From NCBI RefSeq assembly GCF_003664645.1, contig NZ_RCHC01000006.1, forward strand, positions 152,314 to 216,313: 64,000 nt of DNA, in the 5' to 3' direction. Below the pieces are notes generated by a model. That model made no database searches and was not told the DNA's origin. It was given only the letters and a program-made list of their open reading frames with translations. Below are positions 27,572 through 37,250 of the stretch, in pieces (position 1 is the first letter of the stretch; each line of letters opens with the position of its first letter). A program made the position numbers and the translations under genes. This stretch comes from Acinetobacter chengduensis (GTDB lineage: Bacteria; Pseudomonadota; Gammaproteobacteria; Pseudomonadales; Moraxellaceae).

Positions 27572-29113
27572 TTAAGGTTTTAAATGACGGGGTCTAAAAC
27601 CCATCGCGATTAATGCAATCAAATATGCCACAACGCCAACCACACATAGACCAATCACTTCGATAACACGCATCCATTGAGATACATCACCGTTGTACCA
27701 TGTTAAGGCATACCATAAAGCCCCAATCATCACGATATTGGCCACTGCAAATTGCACAGCCAGCTTTTTCCAATGTGCGCCAAAACGGAAAATATTGCGT
27801 TTGTGCAGATAGAAATACAGCATACCCGCATTGACCAAAGCAGAACCAGAAGATGCCAAAGCCAAGGCCATGTGCTCTGCATGCCAATCAATCAGTTTAA
27901 AGAAACCAATAAAGATAACGTTTAAAATGGCATTGGCTGCAACCGCCATCAAGCCAACACGTACTGGTGTTTTAGTGTCTTGCTGCGCATAAAATCCCGG
28001 TGCAAACACCTTAATTAACATAAATGAAATTACACCCGCACTCATACATTGCAGTGCCAAAGCGGTCATCTGTGTGTCTTCTAAGCTAAATGCGCCACGT
28101 TGGAATAAGGCTTGAATAATAGGTGTAGACAACATAAATAAAGCAATACTGGCTGGAATACCCACCAAAATAATTACTTTGGCTGCCCAATCAATCATGC
28201 CACGGAATTTGGCTTGATCTTGTTCAGCATGGCGGGCTGACAGTGACGGTAGAATAACCGTACCAATCGCAACCCCAATTAAGCCCAAAGGTAGCTCTGT
28301 CATACGTTCTGCACTGTATAACCATGACACAGAGCCATCTTGCATAAAGGACGCCCAAATGGTGTTAAGCAACAGGTTAATTTGCGTCACTGACACACCA
28401 AAGAGCGCAGGGAGCATCAATTTCATGATGCGATCCACACCTTCGTGTTTAAAATCGACTTTGGGTGGAATCAGTAGTTTTTTCTTCCAAAGCTCTGGAA
28501 TTTGAATCACCAACTGCAAAATACCCGCAATAAATACGGCCCAACCCAGTGCCATAATCGGCTCTGCCATATACGGCGTAAGCCACCATGCACCTGCAAT
28601 CATGGCTAAGTTCAGCAATACGGGGGAAAATGCTGGCGATAAAAATGAGCCATAACTATTTAAAATACTACTGGCAAAAGCAGTCAACGACATAAACAGT
28701 AAATACGGAATCGTTAAACGAAACATCTCTGTTGCCAAAGCAAATTTTTCTGGGTCATTATGAAAACCTGGCGCATAAATATATAAAATTGCAGGTGCAG
28801 CAATCATGGCCAAGAAAGTCAACGCAGTCATAAAACTTGCGAGACAGCCAAATACGCGACTAATGAGAATTTGTACCTCGGCATGCGTACGACTGGTTTT
28901 ATATTCCGTTAGTACAGGAATAAAAGCTTGTGAAAATGCCCCTTCGGCAAATAAGCGCCGAAAAAAGTTTGGAATACGAAACGCCACCACAAAGGTGTCG
29001 AAGTCCTTCCCTGCACCAAATACGTTGAGCAAAACAATGTCTCGTACCAAACCCAATACGCGTGACAACATGGTCATTGCACTGACTATAACGGTTGACC
29101 GCCAAAGTGCCAT
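27572..29113 (-). CDS. murJ: Lipid II flippase
   Basis: A 513-residue polytopic inner-membrane protein of the MurJ/MviN family that flips the peptidoglycan precursor lipid II to the periplasmic face. The N-terminus ALWRSTVIVSAMTMLSRVLGLVRDIV and the conserved FRIPNFFRRLFAEGAFSQAFIPVL are diagnostic. About 14 membrane segments can be drawn. The ATG at 29113 has AGG 6-8 bases upstream. A GTG three codons further out overlaps that site and is rejected. ampD lies just upstream on the same strand, so two cell-wall genes are neighbours. Confidence 0.95.
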   Translation of the reverse strand: MALWRSTVIVSAMTMLSRVLGLVRDIVLLNVFGAGKDFDTFVVAFRIPNFFRRLFAEGAFSQAFIPVLTEYKTSRTHAEVQILISRVFGCLASFMTALTFLAMIAAPAILYIYAPGFHNDPEKFALATEMFRLTIPYLLFMSLTAFASSILNSYGSFLSPAFSPVLLNLAMIAGAWWLTPYMAEPIMALGWAVFIAGILQLVIQIPELWKKKLLIPPKVDFKHEGVDRIMKLMLPALFGVSVTQINLLLNTIWASFMQDGSVSWLYSAERMTELPLGLIGVAIGTVILPSLSARHAEQDQAKFRGMIDWAAKVIILVGIPASIALFMLSTPIIQALFQRGAFSLEDTQMTALALQCMSAGVISFMLIKVFAPGFYAQQDTKTPVRVGLMAVAANAILNVIFIGFFKLIDWHAEHMALALASSGSALVNAGMLYFYLHKRNIFRFGAHWKKLAVQFAVANIVMIGALWYALTWYNGDVSQWMRVIEVIGLCVVGVVAYLIALIAMGFRPRHLKP

Positions 29114-29199
29114 CGTCTTCACCTAATTTTTAAATTGGCGCTATTGTAATGAAAGTTATGCCAACATTTCATTGGTTAAATTAGCGCTAGTTTGGTTAT

Positions 29200-29772
29200 T
29201 TATTTGTTTTTAAAATGATGTAATTGTTTCCGAAACAATGCCCAGTCAAAAAAAGGGCCTGGATCGGTTTTACGCCCTGGAGCAATATCTGAATGTCCTG
29301 CCAAATGCTGTTGAAGCTGAGGATAAGCCACTTGCAAACATGCGGTGACTTCGGTCAACACATCATATTGGGCCTGTGTAAACGGTAAATCATCACTGCC
29401 TTCTAGCTCAATGCCTATGGAATAGTCATTGCATTCTTTTTTGCCTAAATAGCTAGATCGGCCTGCATGCCATGCACGGTCATTAAAATTGACAAACTGT
29501 AGTACTTCCCCACTGCGTAAAATCAGCAGATGCGCTGAAACTTGCATACCTTCAATAGTCTGAAAATAGGGATGCTGTGACCAGTCCAATTGATTTTGAA
29601 AAAACTGCTCAATATAACCGCCACCAAATTGTGATGGAGGCAAACTAATATTATGCACCACGAGCAATTGAATCTCGGTCTGTTCAGGGCGCTGATTATA
29701 ATTAGGCGATGGCACTTGGCGCGCCCCCAGCAATTGGCCCTCACAGACCTGAAAATTTGCCTCTCTTGGCAT
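29200..29772 (-). CDS. ampD: 1,6-anhydro-N-acetylmuramyl-L-alanine amidase
   Basis: A 190-residue cytoplasmic zinc amidase that cuts the peptide from anhydro-muropeptides during cell-wall recycling. Its loss commonly derepresses AmpC beta-lactamase in species with AmpR. Zinc ligands His40 (VVHN), His160 and Asp170 (GHSDIAPGRKTDPG) and the catalytic Glu region IGIELEG (about 119-125) are present. No signal peptide, as expected for AmpD rather than AmpDh2/3. It is divergent from nadC, the same arrangement as in E. coli. Confidence 0.95.
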   Translation of the reverse strand: MPREANFQVCEGQLLGARQVPSPNYNQRPEQTEIQLLVVHNISLPPSQFGGGYIEQFFQNQLDWSQHPYFQTIEGMQVSAHLLILRSGEVLQFVNFNDRAWHAGRSSYLGKKECNDYSIGIELEGSDDLPFTQAQYDVLTEVTACLQVAYPQLQQHLAGHSDIAPGRKTDPGPFFDWALFRKQLHHFKNK

Positions 29773-29957
29773 AAATCAATCCTAATTCATCTGATGTCAT
29801 GCCGTATGTAATATACGACCTTCTGCCATGCTAAAACTTTCAATCTAAAATCTCAATTCGAGCTACCGATCCCCCGCGGAAATATCGCTCATTTTTTAAT
29901 GAACAATGCTAATATAACGCGCAAATTTTCCTCGGGTAAAAAAGAGACGGAACTTCT

Positions 29958-30803
29958 ATGAGCATATCTCAAACCTTGCTTGAACAAACTATTCAAATCA
30001 ATATTCAACAGGCGCTACAAGAAGATATTGGTGAAGGTGACATCACTGCGCTACTTACCCCAGAGGAAGAACAAGCCACTGCAACTATCATTAGCCGTGA
30101 AAGCATGATTCTTGCAGGTCAGCCATGGGTGAATGCACTCATTCAGGCCTACGATTCAAATGTACAAATCACATGGCTTAAAAATGATGGTGATCGTGTA
30201 GAAGCCAATGAAGCATTTTTAAAATTAGCGGGTTCAGCACGTAGTTTATTAACGGTAGAACGCCCAGCCTTAAACTTTGTACAGACATTGTCTGCTGTTG
30301 CTACAAAAACAGCTCACTATGTACAACAGCTTGAAGGCTTAGAAACCAAACTGCTTGATACACGTAAAACCTTGCCTGGCCTACGCATTGCACAAAAATA
30401 TGCTGTCGCCGTGGGTGGCGGTCAAAATCACCGCTTAGGTTTGTTTGATGCTTTTCTAATTAAAGAAAATCACATTATGGCAGCCGGTGGTATTGCTCAA
30501 GCGATTGCCAAAGCACATAGCATTGCACCGGGTAAACCCGTAGAAGTAGAAGTGGAAACTTGGGATGAGTTAAACCAAGCCCTCGAAGCGAAAGCAGACA
30601 TTGTGATGCTGGATAACTTTAGTCAGCAACAAATGATTGATGCAGTGAAGCATGTCGCAGGTCGTTGCAAACTAGAGGCTTCAGGTAATATTACCATCGC
30701 GAATTTACGTGAAGTTGCCACAACGGGTGTTGATTATATTTCTATGGGTGTTCTGACCAAAGATGTAATCGCTGTAGATCTGTCTATGCGTTTTAATGCC
30801 TAA
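29958..30803 (+). CDS. nadC: Quinolinate phosphoribosyltransferase (decarboxylating)
   Basis: A 281-residue enzyme that converts quinolinate and PRPP into nicotinate mononucleotide in de novo NAD synthesis. Diagnostic blocks are EDIGEGDITA, the active-site LDTRKTLPGLR, GGGQNHRLGLFDAFLIKENH, VEVEVETWDE, ADIVMLDNF and LEASGNI. Standard length. Its product is the same one PncB makes by salvage. A terminator separates it from the converging phospholipase gene. Confidence 0.97.
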   Translation: MSISQTLLEQTIQINIQQALQEDIGEGDITALLTPEEEQATATIISRESMILAGQPWVNALIQAYDSNVQITWLKNDGDRVEANEAFLKLAGSARSLLTVERPALNFVQTLSAVATKTAHYVQQLEGLETKLLDTRKTLPGLRIAQKYAVAVGGGQNHRLGLFDAFLIKENHIMAAGGIAQAIAKAHSIAPGKPVEVEVETWDELNQALEAKADIVMLDNFSQQQMIDAVKHVAGRCKLEASGNITIANLREVATTGVDYISMGVLTKDVIAVDLSMRFNA

Positions 30804-30810
30804 TGCATCA

Positions 30811-30846
30811 TTAAAAAAAGCGTAGCCAAAGCTACGCTTATTTTTA
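30811..30846. terminator. Terminator between nadC and the phospholipase C gene
   Basis: AAGCGTAGC pairs with GCTACGCTT with flanking A- and T-runs; symmetric. Confidence 0.8.
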
Positions 30847-30861
30847 TGCAGTATTTTTTGC

Positions 30862-33075
30862 TTAAACAGCACCCATAAATGGATCTGAATAGCCATGCTC
30901 ACCGGTTTCAATCCGTCCAGCAAAGCGACGTTCAAAACCTGATGATGCACCTAGACTCACGCTAAAGTCATACCAACCATGCACACTGCTCATGTCCAGC
31001 ATCAATTCTGCTTCACTGCCTGAAGTGGTTTTTATAACCCATGTTTTGCCATCTAAATAAGCATTGGCTTTTACGGCAAGTTCTGCACTTTGCGCTCCAT
31101 CCTGACGGACTTTCAAAAAAATACGTGGTGCGCATTCTTCCATACATACACGAATTTCAGGCAAAACTTCTCGCTGGTTTTTGTCTTGAGCATCGCCTTT
31201 AAAGCTCCGATGAAAACCATTTGGTCCCAATACCCACAGATCATATTTTCCATCTTGAAGTATCCAGTCATCATCCAGTTGCTTACCCGCTTCAACCATA
31301 TAACGACGGGGTACCGCATTTAAATCGAGCTGGTTATACACATGAAAAACGCCAGCTTGTGTGCCTGTATTGGAAAACAGTAATTTCACGTGCTGGGTTG
31401 TCATATTGAGTTTGGCACTGCAATGCAATATATAAGGCAAAGCCCGCGATGGACGCACGCCTATTTCTTGCATAGGCTTGGTTTGCAAAGTTGGTACTTG
31501 AACTTGGCTGAGTTTTTCTTGGTTGCTACGAATCAGGTCTGCTTGTGCCTTAGTTCGACTGCCTTCTAAAGTAGGCAATACTTGGGTATTTGGGGTCTTA
31601 AAATCAAAAGCTGAACGTAAATCGCCACATACCGCACGTCGATAAGGACTAATATTCGGCTCATGCACACCAAAGCGTTGCTCTAAGAATTGAATAATTG
31701 AGGTGTGGTCAAATACTTGTGAATTGACCCATCCACCACGACTCCAAGGGGAAATTACATACATGGGCACCCGAATACCTGGCCCATATACTCCATGCCA
31801 AAAATTACTGTTCTGTCCATTCACAAATTCAAGGCGAGGTTGGCTCACCGCCCCTGCTACAGCTGGATGATTAAAATATTCATAAGAAAGTGCTTGTTCC
31901 GATAAGGTCGTTTTGCCGTGCTGTTTTAGAATATCGCCTTGCGCATTAATCTCACGCGAAGGTGCTGAAGGTGAAGGCACATGATCAAAGAAGCCATCAT
32001 TTTCATCAAAATTGACCAACAGCGCAGTTTGGCTCCACACCTCAGGATGATCCGTTAGTGCATTGAGTAACTCTTGAATATACCAAGCACCTTGAACAGG
32101 GCTCGATGGCCCAGGGTGCTCACTATAAGTTGCTGGCGCAACAATCCAACTCACTTGCGGTAATTTATTCTGTTGCAAATCTTGTTTAAATTGACCCAAT
32201 AGACCACCGTCATTCGGCATGGTATTGGCAATGCCTTTATACAATGGCTCTTTTGCATCAATTACTTCATCATAAGCCGGACAAACAGCGACTGCATGGC
32301 TTACAGGCTGACCCGAACGCTCATTGGCAGCACGGTATTGCTTAAAGCCTGCCAATGGATTGTCGGTAAAATTATCGGGCATATTTTGATAAATTTTCCA
32401 GCTCACGCCTGCTTGCTGTAAACGCTCTGGGTAGGTCATCCAATCATAGCCTAGCGCTGAACTACCCATTTCATCAAACTCATTGACAACACTCGCCACC
32501 CCGGCCCCAGTAGGCCCATTCGTTCCCGTCCAAATAAACTGACGGTTTGGGTTGGTTCCTGCATGCATGGCACAGTGGTAGGCATCGCACAAGGTAAATG
32601 CATCTGCCAGTGCATACTGAAATTCAACTTCTGCTTTTTTAAAATAGCCCATCGATTGGGGCTTCTTATGCTCTACCCAATTGCCCATACGACCACAGTC
32701 CCAAGCCGCTTGACCATCTTTCCATGAATGTGGCGTACCACTGACCCGCTGTGCATTGCCTAATCGGCTGTCTAAATGATAAGGAAAATATACCTTTTTA
32801 TTTTGATCATACTGTGCCCAAACCTGTCGTCCGTCTACCAATGGAATCGCAAAGCGATCTCCAAAGCCACGTACACCTTTGAGCATGCCAAAATAGTTAT
32901 CAAAGGAGCGATTTTCTTGAGTTAAAATAATCACATGCTTGATATCTTGAAGAGTACCTGTTTCTACTTTTGCATCAATGGCTAAAGCTTTTTGAATACT
33001 GAGCGGAAAACCCGCTAAAGCTGCCGTACCCAAAAGGGTTTTTGACGAATTCACTAAAAAATCACGACGGTTCAT
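30862..33075 (-). CDS. plc: Phosphocholine-specific phospholipase C, Tat-exported
   Basis: A 737-residue enzyme of the acid-phosphatase-like PLC family. It starts with a twin-arginine signal (NRRDFLVNSSKTLLGTAALAG, cleavage near 33). Catalytic blocks are LTQENRSFDNYFGMLKGVRGFGDR (about residues 50-73) and NFDENDGFFDHVPSPSAP. Two C-terminal beta-type domains (about 520-737) are the family's PLC C-terminal repeats. It would hydrolyse phosphatidylcholine or sphingomyelin outside the cytoplasm. A 43-residue lipoprotein gene ends 21 bases upstream on the same strand; an AGGATA site precedes the ATG. In Acinetobacter such enzymes are linked to host lipid use. Confidence 0.92.
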   Translation of the reverse strand: MNRRDFLVNSSKTLLGTAALAGFPLSIQKALAIDAKVETGTLQDIKHVIILTQENRSFDNYFGMLKGVRGFGDRFAIPLVDGRQVWAQYDQNKKVYFPYHLDSRLGNAQRVSGTPHSWKDGQAAWDCGRMGNWVEHKKPQSMGYFKKAEVEFQYALADAFTLCDAYHCAMHAGTNPNRQFIWTGTNGPTGAGVASVVNEFDEMGSSALGYDWMTYPERLQQAGVSWKIYQNMPDNFTDNPLAGFKQYRAANERSGQPVSHAVAVCPAYDEVIDAKEPLYKGIANTMPNDGGLLGQFKQDLQQNKLPQVSWIVAPATYSEHPGPSSPVQGAWYIQELLNALTDHPEVWSQTALLVNFDENDGFFDHVPSPSAPSREINAQGDILKQHGKTTLSEQALSYEYFNHPAVAGAVSQPRLEFVNGQNSNFWHGVYGPGIRVPMYVISPWSRGGWVNSQVFDHTSIIQFLEQRFGVHEPNISPYRRAVCGDLRSAFDFKTPNTQVLPTLEGSRTKAQADLIRSNQEKLSQVQVPTLQTKPMQEIGVRPSRALPYILHCSAKLNMTTQHVKLLFSNTGTQAGVFHVYNQLDLNAVPRRYMVEAGKQLDDDWILQDGKYDLWVLGPNGFHRSFKGDAQDKNQREVLPEIRVCMEECAPRIFLKVRQDGAQSAELAVKANAYLDGKTWVIKTTSGSEAELMLDMSSVHGWYDFSVSLGASSGFERRFAGRIETGEHGYSDPFMGAV

Positions 33076-33096
33076 ATTAATATCCTGTTTTTATTC

Positions 33097-33228
33097 TTAG
33101 GGTGCACAGTGCATTTTGCAATTGGATTCAGCTGTTGGCGGTTGTACATTCCCTTCTGCCTGATCGTCTTTACATGCACTCAAAAGCAGGACTGAACTCA
33201 TCATGAGTCCAACAAAAAAAATTCGCAT
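33097..33228 (-). CDS. Tiny lipoprotein in front of the phospholipase C gene
   Basis: A 43-residue precursor with a lipoprotein signal peptide and lipobox LSAC (lipidated Cys at 19). Only about 25 residues are left after processing. These are acidic, then Pro-containing, and end in a Cys37/Cys41 pair (NCKMHCAP), which could form a disulfide or bind metal. The ATG at 33228 has AGAGGAAA 6-13 bases upstream. It is 21 bases before the phospholipase start, so almost certainly co-transcribed. Function unknown; an accessory role for export or folding is only a guess. Confidence 0.7.
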   Translation of the reverse strand: MRIFFVGLMMSSVLLLSACKDDQAEGNVQPPTAESNCKMHCAP

Positions 33229-33310
33229 TTGTATTTCCTCTTTGTAAATACCCCCATAGAAATAGCGTACAGCGATGACCAAAACATGATGCTTTCATGT
33301 CAAACAGATG

Positions 33311-33339
33311 AAAAAAACGCACCCGAAGGTGCGTTTTTT
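33311..33339 (-). terminator. Hairpin terminator upstream of rph's 3' end
   Basis: AACGCACC pairs with GGTGCGTT with A- and T-runs, 15 bases beyond the rph stop on the minus strand. Confidence 0.8.
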
Positions 33340-33354
33340 CTGGTCACTGTGGTC

Positions 33355-34071
33355 TTACCAACCCAATGCCTCTTGTTGTTTCTTAATCAATTCTTGAATG
33401 CCTTTTTCTGCCAATTCAAGCATTTCGTTGCACTGTGCACGAGTAAATGGTTTATCTTCTGCAGTCCCTTGAATTTCAATGAACTCGCCAGCTTGTGTCA
33501 TCACCACGTTTAAATCTGTTTGGCAATTTGAGTCTTCTTCATAGCAAAGATCAAGTAACGCTTCGTCTTGATACATACCTACAGAAATCGCCGCCACTAA
33601 ACCTTTTAATGGATCATGCTTAATCTTTTTCTTTTCAAGCAACACATTCATTGCATCAATCAATGCAACAGCCGCACCTGTAATAGATGCCGTACGTGTA
33701 CCACCATCAGCTTGAATCACATCACAGTCAATCGTAATGGTATTCTCACCCAATTTTTTCAAATCCACCATGGCACGTAAGCTACGGCCAATTAAGCGTT
33801 GGATTTCTTGCGTACGACCACTTTGTTTACCACGGGCTGCTTCACGGTCAGAACGTGTATGCGTAGAACGTGGCAACATGCCATATTCTGCTGTAACCCA
33901 ACCTTGACCTTGGCCTTTTAAAAAACGCGGTACTGAGTGATCGATACTGGCAGTACACAACACTTTTGTATGACCAAATTCAACCAATACCGAACCTTCG
34001 GCATAACGTGTGTAGTTACGGGTAATTTTGACATCACGTAATTGATCTAATGCTCGCTGGTCGATACGCAT
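33355..34071 (-). CDS. rph: Ribonuclease PH
   Basis: A 238-residue phosphorolytic 3' exonuclease that trims tRNA precursors. Family blocks: [73 protein letters not shown] and [14 protein letters not shown]. Full length, with no frameshift of the kind that truncates rph in E. coli K-12. It is transcribed alone, divergent from a TetR-type regulator. Confidence 0.96.
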   Translation of the reverse strand: MRIDQRALDQLRDVKITRNYTRYAEGSVLVEFGHTKVLCTASIDHSVPRFLKGQGQGWVTAEYGMLPRSTHTRSDREAARGKQSGRTQEIQRLIGRSLRAMVDLKKLGENTITIDCDVIQADGGTRTASITGAAVALIDAMNVLLEKKKIKHDPLKGLVAAISVGMYQDEALLDLCYEEDSNCQTDLNVVMTQAGEFIEIQGTAEDKPFTRAQCNEMLELAEKGIQELIKKQQEALGW

Positions 34072-34281
34072 AAAGGGTCCTTCATTTTACTAAATTACAA
34101 TGCGCTTCAGTATAGCAGAAGCCTGCTTCGAGTTTGACCACCGTACTCTGCCTTTTACAAAACACTGCATGAATTCAAATCATGTTCGCATACGGTATCC
34201 CCCTATTTTCCATGCCAGATCATCTCTAGGTGGGACATCCAATTTTTGCTAGACTGCAAAAAAGGATTTTTGGAACATAAC

Positions 34282-34935
34282 ATGTCGATACGCGATGAAC
34301 GTAAACAACAAAGTCGACAAGCACTTTTAGATGCAGCCTTAACACTCAGTGGGCAAGGGCGTGCCTTTAGCAGTATGAGTCTGCGTGAAATTACCAAAGC
34401 CGCCAACTTAGTGCCCACAGCGTTTTATCGGCACTTTAATGATATGGATGAGCTGGGTTTAGAACTGGTCGATCAAACCGCCTTACAGCTCAAACAAATG
34501 CAATATCAAATGGGACAAGTGGTTCAACATCAGCCCGACACACGCATTCAAAACTGTATTCAGCTACTGTTTAAACATATTCAAATGCACCCAGAGCCTT
34601 GGATTTTTTTTATTGCAGAACGCTGGGGTGGCTCGGCATGTTTACGCTATGCCATACAACGTGAGATTCAATATTTAACCACCGATTTAAGTGCAGATCT
34701 GGGCCGTACCCAAACCCTAAATCACATTCATCTACAGCATGATTTACAGGTCTTGTCGCAAATATTAATGAGCTTGGCTTTCAATTGGGCCATGAGCTGG
34801 ATGGACTTACAGCGCTCTGTTAGCCCTGAAGAACTTGGTGCGCAACAAGAACAACTCAAACTCGGCGCAATTACTCAAGTTCAACTGCTCTTCCGTGGGA
34901 TTTTGCATTGGGATCGCAATCAGTCATCGGTATAA
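34282..34935 (+). CDS. TetR-family regulator, FabR/DesT-like
   Basis: A 217-residue DNA-binding repressor type. The N-terminal helix-turn-helix (RDERKQQSRQALLDAALTL... MSLREITKAANLVPTAFYRHFNDMDELGLELVDQ) closely resembles FabR, which controls unsaturated fatty acid synthesis genes. Ligand-binding helices follow. The ATG at 34282 is used; a TTG 12 codons upstream is also in frame but weak. No desaturase or fab gene is next to it, so the target set is inferred only from the HTH similarity. Confidence 0.8.
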   Translation: MSIRDERKQQSRQALLDAALTLSGQGRAFSSMSLREITKAANLVPTAFYRHFNDMDELGLELVDQTALQLKQMQYQMGQVVQHQPDTRIQNCIQLLFKHIQMHPEPWIFFIAERWGGSACLRYAIQREIQYLTTDLSADLGRTQTLNHIHLQHDLQVLSQILMSLAFNWAMSWMDLQRSVSPEELGAQQEQLKLGAITQVQLLFRGILHWDRNQSSV

Positions 34936-34954
34936 GACGCAATCTCTAAGCATA

Positions 34955-34983
34955 AAAAAAACCCGCAACTTGCGGGTTTTTAT
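34955..34983. terminator. Terminator between the FabR-like gene and dsbA
   Basis: AACCCGCA pairs with TGCGGGTT with A- and T-runs; serves both converging genes. Confidence 0.85.
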
Positions 34984-34994
34984 TGAGTGTTGGC

Positions 34995-35612
34995 TTATTT
35001 GCCTGAACGCTCTTTTTCAATTAAGTAATTTAATACTTGAGTTACTTTGCCATCTTCACCTTGAATGACATATTTACCATTCACCGTTACTGCAGGCACA
35101 CCTGTCAATTGATAACGTTTTGCAAGATCTTGAGCTTGCGCAATTTTAGATGCGATTGGGAAAGAATCGTATGTACTATTAAATTTAGCTTCTGGAATAC
35201 CAAACTGGGTGAAGTATTTTGCAAAAGCAGCTTTTTCTAAAATAGGTTGTTGGCCTTCATGAATTGCATGGAATAACATCAAATGTGTTTTTGGGCGTAT
35301 GCCTAATGCTTCAGACACATAATAAGCACGCGCACCTTGTTCCCATACTGAATTCATGGCCGCAGGTGTGCGCACAAAGCGTACATCTTTAGGCATTTTC
35401 TTTAACCACGTTTGCATGTGTGGTTCAAGTTTAAAACAGTGTGGACAGCCGTACCAAAAGAATTCACGAACTTCAATTTTCCCCGGAACCTCAACTTGTA
35501 CAGGGTTTGCGAGCACTGTATAGTCTTTTCCTGCAACAAAGTCAGCGGCCATCGCGCTACCAGAAATGGCAAAAACAGCAGTGACCAAACTGCCGAAAAG
35601 GAATTTTTTCAT
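34995..35612 (-). CDS. dsbA: Periplasmic thiol:disulfide oxidoreductase DsbA
   Basis: A 205-residue precursor with a signal peptide (residues 1-22, ending AMAAD) and a thioredoxin fold whose active site is C56-P-H-C59, the DsbA dipeptide. The cis-Pro loop TGVPAVTVNGKY (near residue 170) is intact. It introduces disulfide bonds into exported proteins; candidate clients in this window are the Cys-containing secreted proteins. Monocistronic, divergent from ubiG. Confidence 0.95.
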   Translation of the reverse strand: MKKFLFGSLVTAVFAISGSAMAADFVAGKDYTVLANPVQVEVPGKIEVREFFWYGCPHCFKLEPHMQTWLKKMPKDVRFVRTPAAMNSVWEQGARAYYVSEALGIRPKTHLMLFHAIHEGQQPILEKAAFAKYFTQFGIPEAKFNSTYDSFPIASKIAQAQDLAKRYQLTGVPAVTVNGKYVIQGEDGKVTQVLNYLIEKERSGK

Positions 35613-35793
35613 TGAGATTATAGTCCTCTAACTCATTATGATTAGCTTATGCGATCACTATAAATCATTTATACAAATTTCGTTTCCATTCTGTGAAGTT
35701 TTTTAGCGCTTTTATCGCTTTTTTTAGAATAAGCGCTACACTAATAAGCCTCTGACTTTATTTTAAAATATAACCCTTGCCTGAGGTGAACCC

Positions 35794-36510
35794 ATGTCGC
35801 AGTTGAATGTTGATCCACAAGAAATTGCTAAGTTTGAAGCATTCGCTGCCATCTGGTGGGACCAGAACTCTGAATTCCGCCCATTACACATGATTAATCC
35901 ACTACGTTTAAACTGGATTGATGAACATTCGGGTGGTATTACAGGTAAAAAAGTCCTTGATGTCGGCTGCGGTGGCGGTATTTTGGCAGAAAGCATGGCA
36001 CGTCGTGGCGCGCAAGTCTTAGGTATCGATATGGGCCTTGCACCGCTGAATGTGGCACGCCTGCATGCCGAACAAGAAGGTGTGAACAATATTGAATATC
36101 GTCAAGTGCCCGTAGAACAATTGGCAGAAGAACACGCGGGGCAATATGATGTTGTGACGTGTATGGAAATGCTTGAACATGTACCAGATCCAGCCTCAAT
36201 TATTGCAGCTTGTAAAAAGTTGGTGAAACCAGGTGGCCATGTATTTTTCTCGACCATTAACCGTAATCCAAAATCTTATTTATTTGCCATTATTGGTGCT
36301 GAGTACGTATTACGCATGTTGGCGAAAGGCACACATGACTATCATAAATTTATTAAGCCTTCAGAGCTGGCACATGACATCCGTGGTGCAAATTTAAAAC
36401 TTAAAAATATGACTGGCTTACACTATAACCCACTGACCAAACGCTATTGGCTCGCACCTAATGTAGACGTTAACTATATGGTTCATACCATCAGTGAAGG
36501 CGCACAATGA
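35794..36510 (+). CDS. ubiG: Ubiquinone biosynthesis O-methyltransferase
   Basis: A 238-residue SAM-dependent methyltransferase that performs both O-methylations in ubiquinone synthesis. Motif I is VLDVGCGGG (residues 54-62). [19 protein letters not shown] at the start and [12 protein letters not shown] (motif post II) are typical of UbiG. A GAGGTGAACCC ribosome site precedes the ATG. Its stop overlaps the next start by four bases (ATGA), so ubiG-mupP are translationally coupled. Confidence 0.96.
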   Translation: MSQLNVDPQEIAKFEAFAAIWWDQNSEFRPLHMINPLRLNWIDEHSGGITGKKVLDVGCGGGILAESMARRGAQVLGIDMGLAPLNVARLHAEQEGVNNIEYRQVPVEQLAEEHAGQYDVVTCMEMLEHVPDPASIIAACKKLVKPGGHVFFSTINRNPKSYLFAIIGAEYVLRMLAKGTHDYHKFIKPSELAHDIRGANLKLKNMTGLHYNPLTKRYWLAPNVDVNYMVHTISEGAQ

Positions 36511-37205
36511 AAGCCGTACTGTTTGATTTAGACGGTACGCTCATCGACACTGCAGCCGACTTTATTCGGATTTTGCAAGACATGTGCCGCGAGAAAGGTT
36601 GCCCTGTCGTGGATGCCGATTTGATCCGTACGCAAGTGTCGGAAGGCGCACGTGCGATGGTGAAATTGGTTTATCCAGAGCTGGATGTAGAAGACCCTGT
36701 GTTTCTCGATCACCGCCAAGACTTTCTGGATCGATACGGCGCCGATATTGCCGTCGACACCGACTTATTTATTGGCATGCAAGCGTTATTGACTGAACTT
36801 GAGCAGCAACAGATTCCATGGGGGATTGTGACCAACAAACCCCGCTGGCTGAGTGAATCTTTGCTACAAGCATTAAACTTAACTGAGCGCTGCTCGGTGT
36901 TGGTTTGCCCTGAAGATGTCCGTAACACTAAGCCAGATCCAGAGCCCATGTATTTGGCAGCCGATCAGATTCAGATTGCCGCCAAAGATTGCATCTATGT
37001 GGGTGACCATCCACGTGATATTGACGCTGGGCGCAGTGCAGGCATGTACACGATTTTAGCAGCCTATGGCTATTTGCCACTTCAGTATAAAGATGACTTA
37101 ACAGCCTGGCATGCAGATTGTATAGTGAATACTGTTGTAGAATTACACGATGTCATTCGTCAGCACGTTATGGGTACAAACAGCATCCATCCTGCTCAAA
37201 TATAG
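36507..37205 (+). CDS. mupP: N-acetylmuramic acid 6-phosphate phosphatase (MupP), HAD family
   Basis: A 232-residue HAD phosphatase with motif [11 protein letters not shown] (Asp7, Asp9), motif II VTNKP and motif [14 protein letters not shown]. It could be mistaken for phosphoglycolate phosphatase (Gph). However, its place between ubiG and yciK is exactly that of mupP in Pseudomonas, and strings such as [15 protein letters not shown] and [15 protein letters not shown] match MupP as I recall it. MupP dephosphorylates MurNAc-6-P in the cell-wall recycling route that bypasses de novo MurNAc synthesis. ampD in this window feeds the same pathway. Confidence 0.85.
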   Translation: MKAVLFDLDGTLIDTAADFIRILQDMCREKGCPVVDADLIRTQVSEGARAMVKLVYPELDVEDPVFLDHRQDFLDRYGADIAVDTDLFIGMQALLTELEQQQIPWGIVTNKPRWLSESLLQALNLTERCSVLVCPEDVRNTKPDPEPMYLAADQIQIAAKDCIYVGDHPRDIDAGRSAGMYTILAAYGYLPLQYKDDLTAWHADCIVNTVVELHDVIRQHVMGTNSIHPAQI

Positions 37206-37250
37206 CCAAAATAAAGACTGAAAAAACACAATAAAACGAGGAGATAGACA

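Noticed and set aside
36507..37205. Annotation as phosphoglycolate phosphatase (gph).
   Set aside because: The HAD motifs alone do not decide, but operon position between ubiG and yciK and sequence resemblance favour MupP.
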